Of a DNA stretch of 64,000 bases, positions 63,831-64,000 are shown in pieces (position 1 is the first letter of the stretch; each line of letters starts with the position of its first letter). The notes under the pieces were generated by a model, which saw nothing but the letters and a program-made list of their open reading frames with translations, was not told the origin of the DNA and did not search any database. The DNA is from Shewanella pneumatophori (GTDB lineage Bacteria; Pseudomonadota; Gammaproteobacteria; Enterobacterales; Shewanellaceae): contig NZ_JAKILB010000010.1 in assembly GCF_023283895.1 (NCBI RefSeq), positions 1 through 64,000 on the forward strand. Direction: 5' to 3'. The position numbers were made by a program, and so were the translations under genes.

Positions 63831-64000
63831 TTAGTCTTTTGCTGCAACCGTGGTTTCAACTTGGTTTTTATGGTTAATCGCATCAGGGTTATCTGGTGCG
63901 GTGCCGCTAGGGGTTAATAGCTCTTTAACTAAGTGCTCAACAAAACCGGCACCAGCGGCTTCATAAAGGTTATATACACTGTCTACGCCTGATTCACTAA
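63831..64000 (-). CDS. C-terminal fragment of an unidentified protein (runs off the window)
   Basis: The open frame enters from the right edge and stops with TAA at 63831-63833, giving about 55 visible residues: SESGVDSVYNLYEAAGAGFV, then EHLVKELLTPSG, and an end rich in N, D, K and T (DAINHKNQVETTVAAKD). It is hydrophilic with no membrane segment in view. The rest is outside the window, and I cannot assign a family. It runs in the same direction as galKM and could belong to galactose uptake or use, but that is only a guess from position. Confidence 0.6.
   Translation of the reverse strand, partial: SESGVDSVYNLYEAAGAGFVEHLVKELLTPSGTAPDNPDAINHKNQVETTVAAKD

Overview
The window looks like chromosomal DNA of a marine gammaproteobacterium, most probably Shewanella or a close relative. 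This is inferred from gene content and order: metJ divergent from metB-metL with metF behind, uvrA / YajR-type MFS / ssb, a curli (csg) cluster beside a subtilase, a RegB/RegA-type pair, MOT1-type and TauE-type transporters, and hairpin-rich intergenic repeats after an rRNA operon. No phage, integrase, insertion sequence, CRISPR array or tRNA was found. Base composition looks even throughout.

Layout. 1-150 is the 3' part of a 5S rRNA and the rrn terminator, followed by a hairpin-rich intergenic repeat. 0.5-4 kb holds small genes: a membrane-anchored unknown, an SDR, an AccB-like protein that lacks its biotinyl lysine, aroQ, arfB, a SpoIIAA-like protein and a DUF3012 lipoprotein. 4.2-10.8 kb is a heavy-metal RND efflux operon (CzcC-CzcB-CzcA type) preceded by a His/Cys-rich secreted protein. 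11.2-15.1 kb is a two-gene unit of a membrane-anchored dihaem peroxidase and a hybrid histidine kinase whose HPt-like tail has no histidine. 15.2-26.4 kb is mixed: mepA, a cysteine desulfurase / MBL hydrolase / rhodanese fusion, a DUF442-type phosphatase, a YhcH/YiaL protein, a patatin, a Lon-substrate-domain protein, an RluA-type pseudouridine synthase, a PhoD-like phosphatase and an RmlD-like reductase.

26.5-35 kb carries the RegB/RegA-like redox pair, a GAF-GGDEF diguanylate cyclase, a MOT1-type molybdate/sulfate transporter, a divergent SDR/LysR pair, a TraF-like outer-membrane barrel and a TauE-type exporter. 35.1-40.3 kb is the methionine regulon: metJ, metBL and metF, with tandem met boxes in both control regions. 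40.6-50.8 kb has a CWC protein, a DMT transporter, deaD, an M28 peptidase, uvrA, a YajR-like MFS transporter and ssb.

51.1-55.6 kb is a complete curli system. csgE, csgF, csgG and a CsgD-like regulator run rightward and meet the convergent csgB-like and very large csgA-like genes. A secreted S8 protease with P and PKD domains and a secreted 21-residue leucine-rich-repeat protein follow; with curli they make a block of surface and matrix functions. 59.6-60.6 kb is a gene-poor stretch with an orphan terminator (possible small RNA) and a 15-codon leader ORF before an acidic-tailed unknown. The window closes with galK-galM and the C-terminal end of another leftward gene.

The observations most worth a second look are the AccB paralogue without biotin lysine, the three-domain sulfur enzyme, the roughly 20-repeat curlin, the peroxidase/kinase pair, and the leader ORF and orphan terminator near 60 kb. 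No wholly new system can be demonstrated from the sequence alone.
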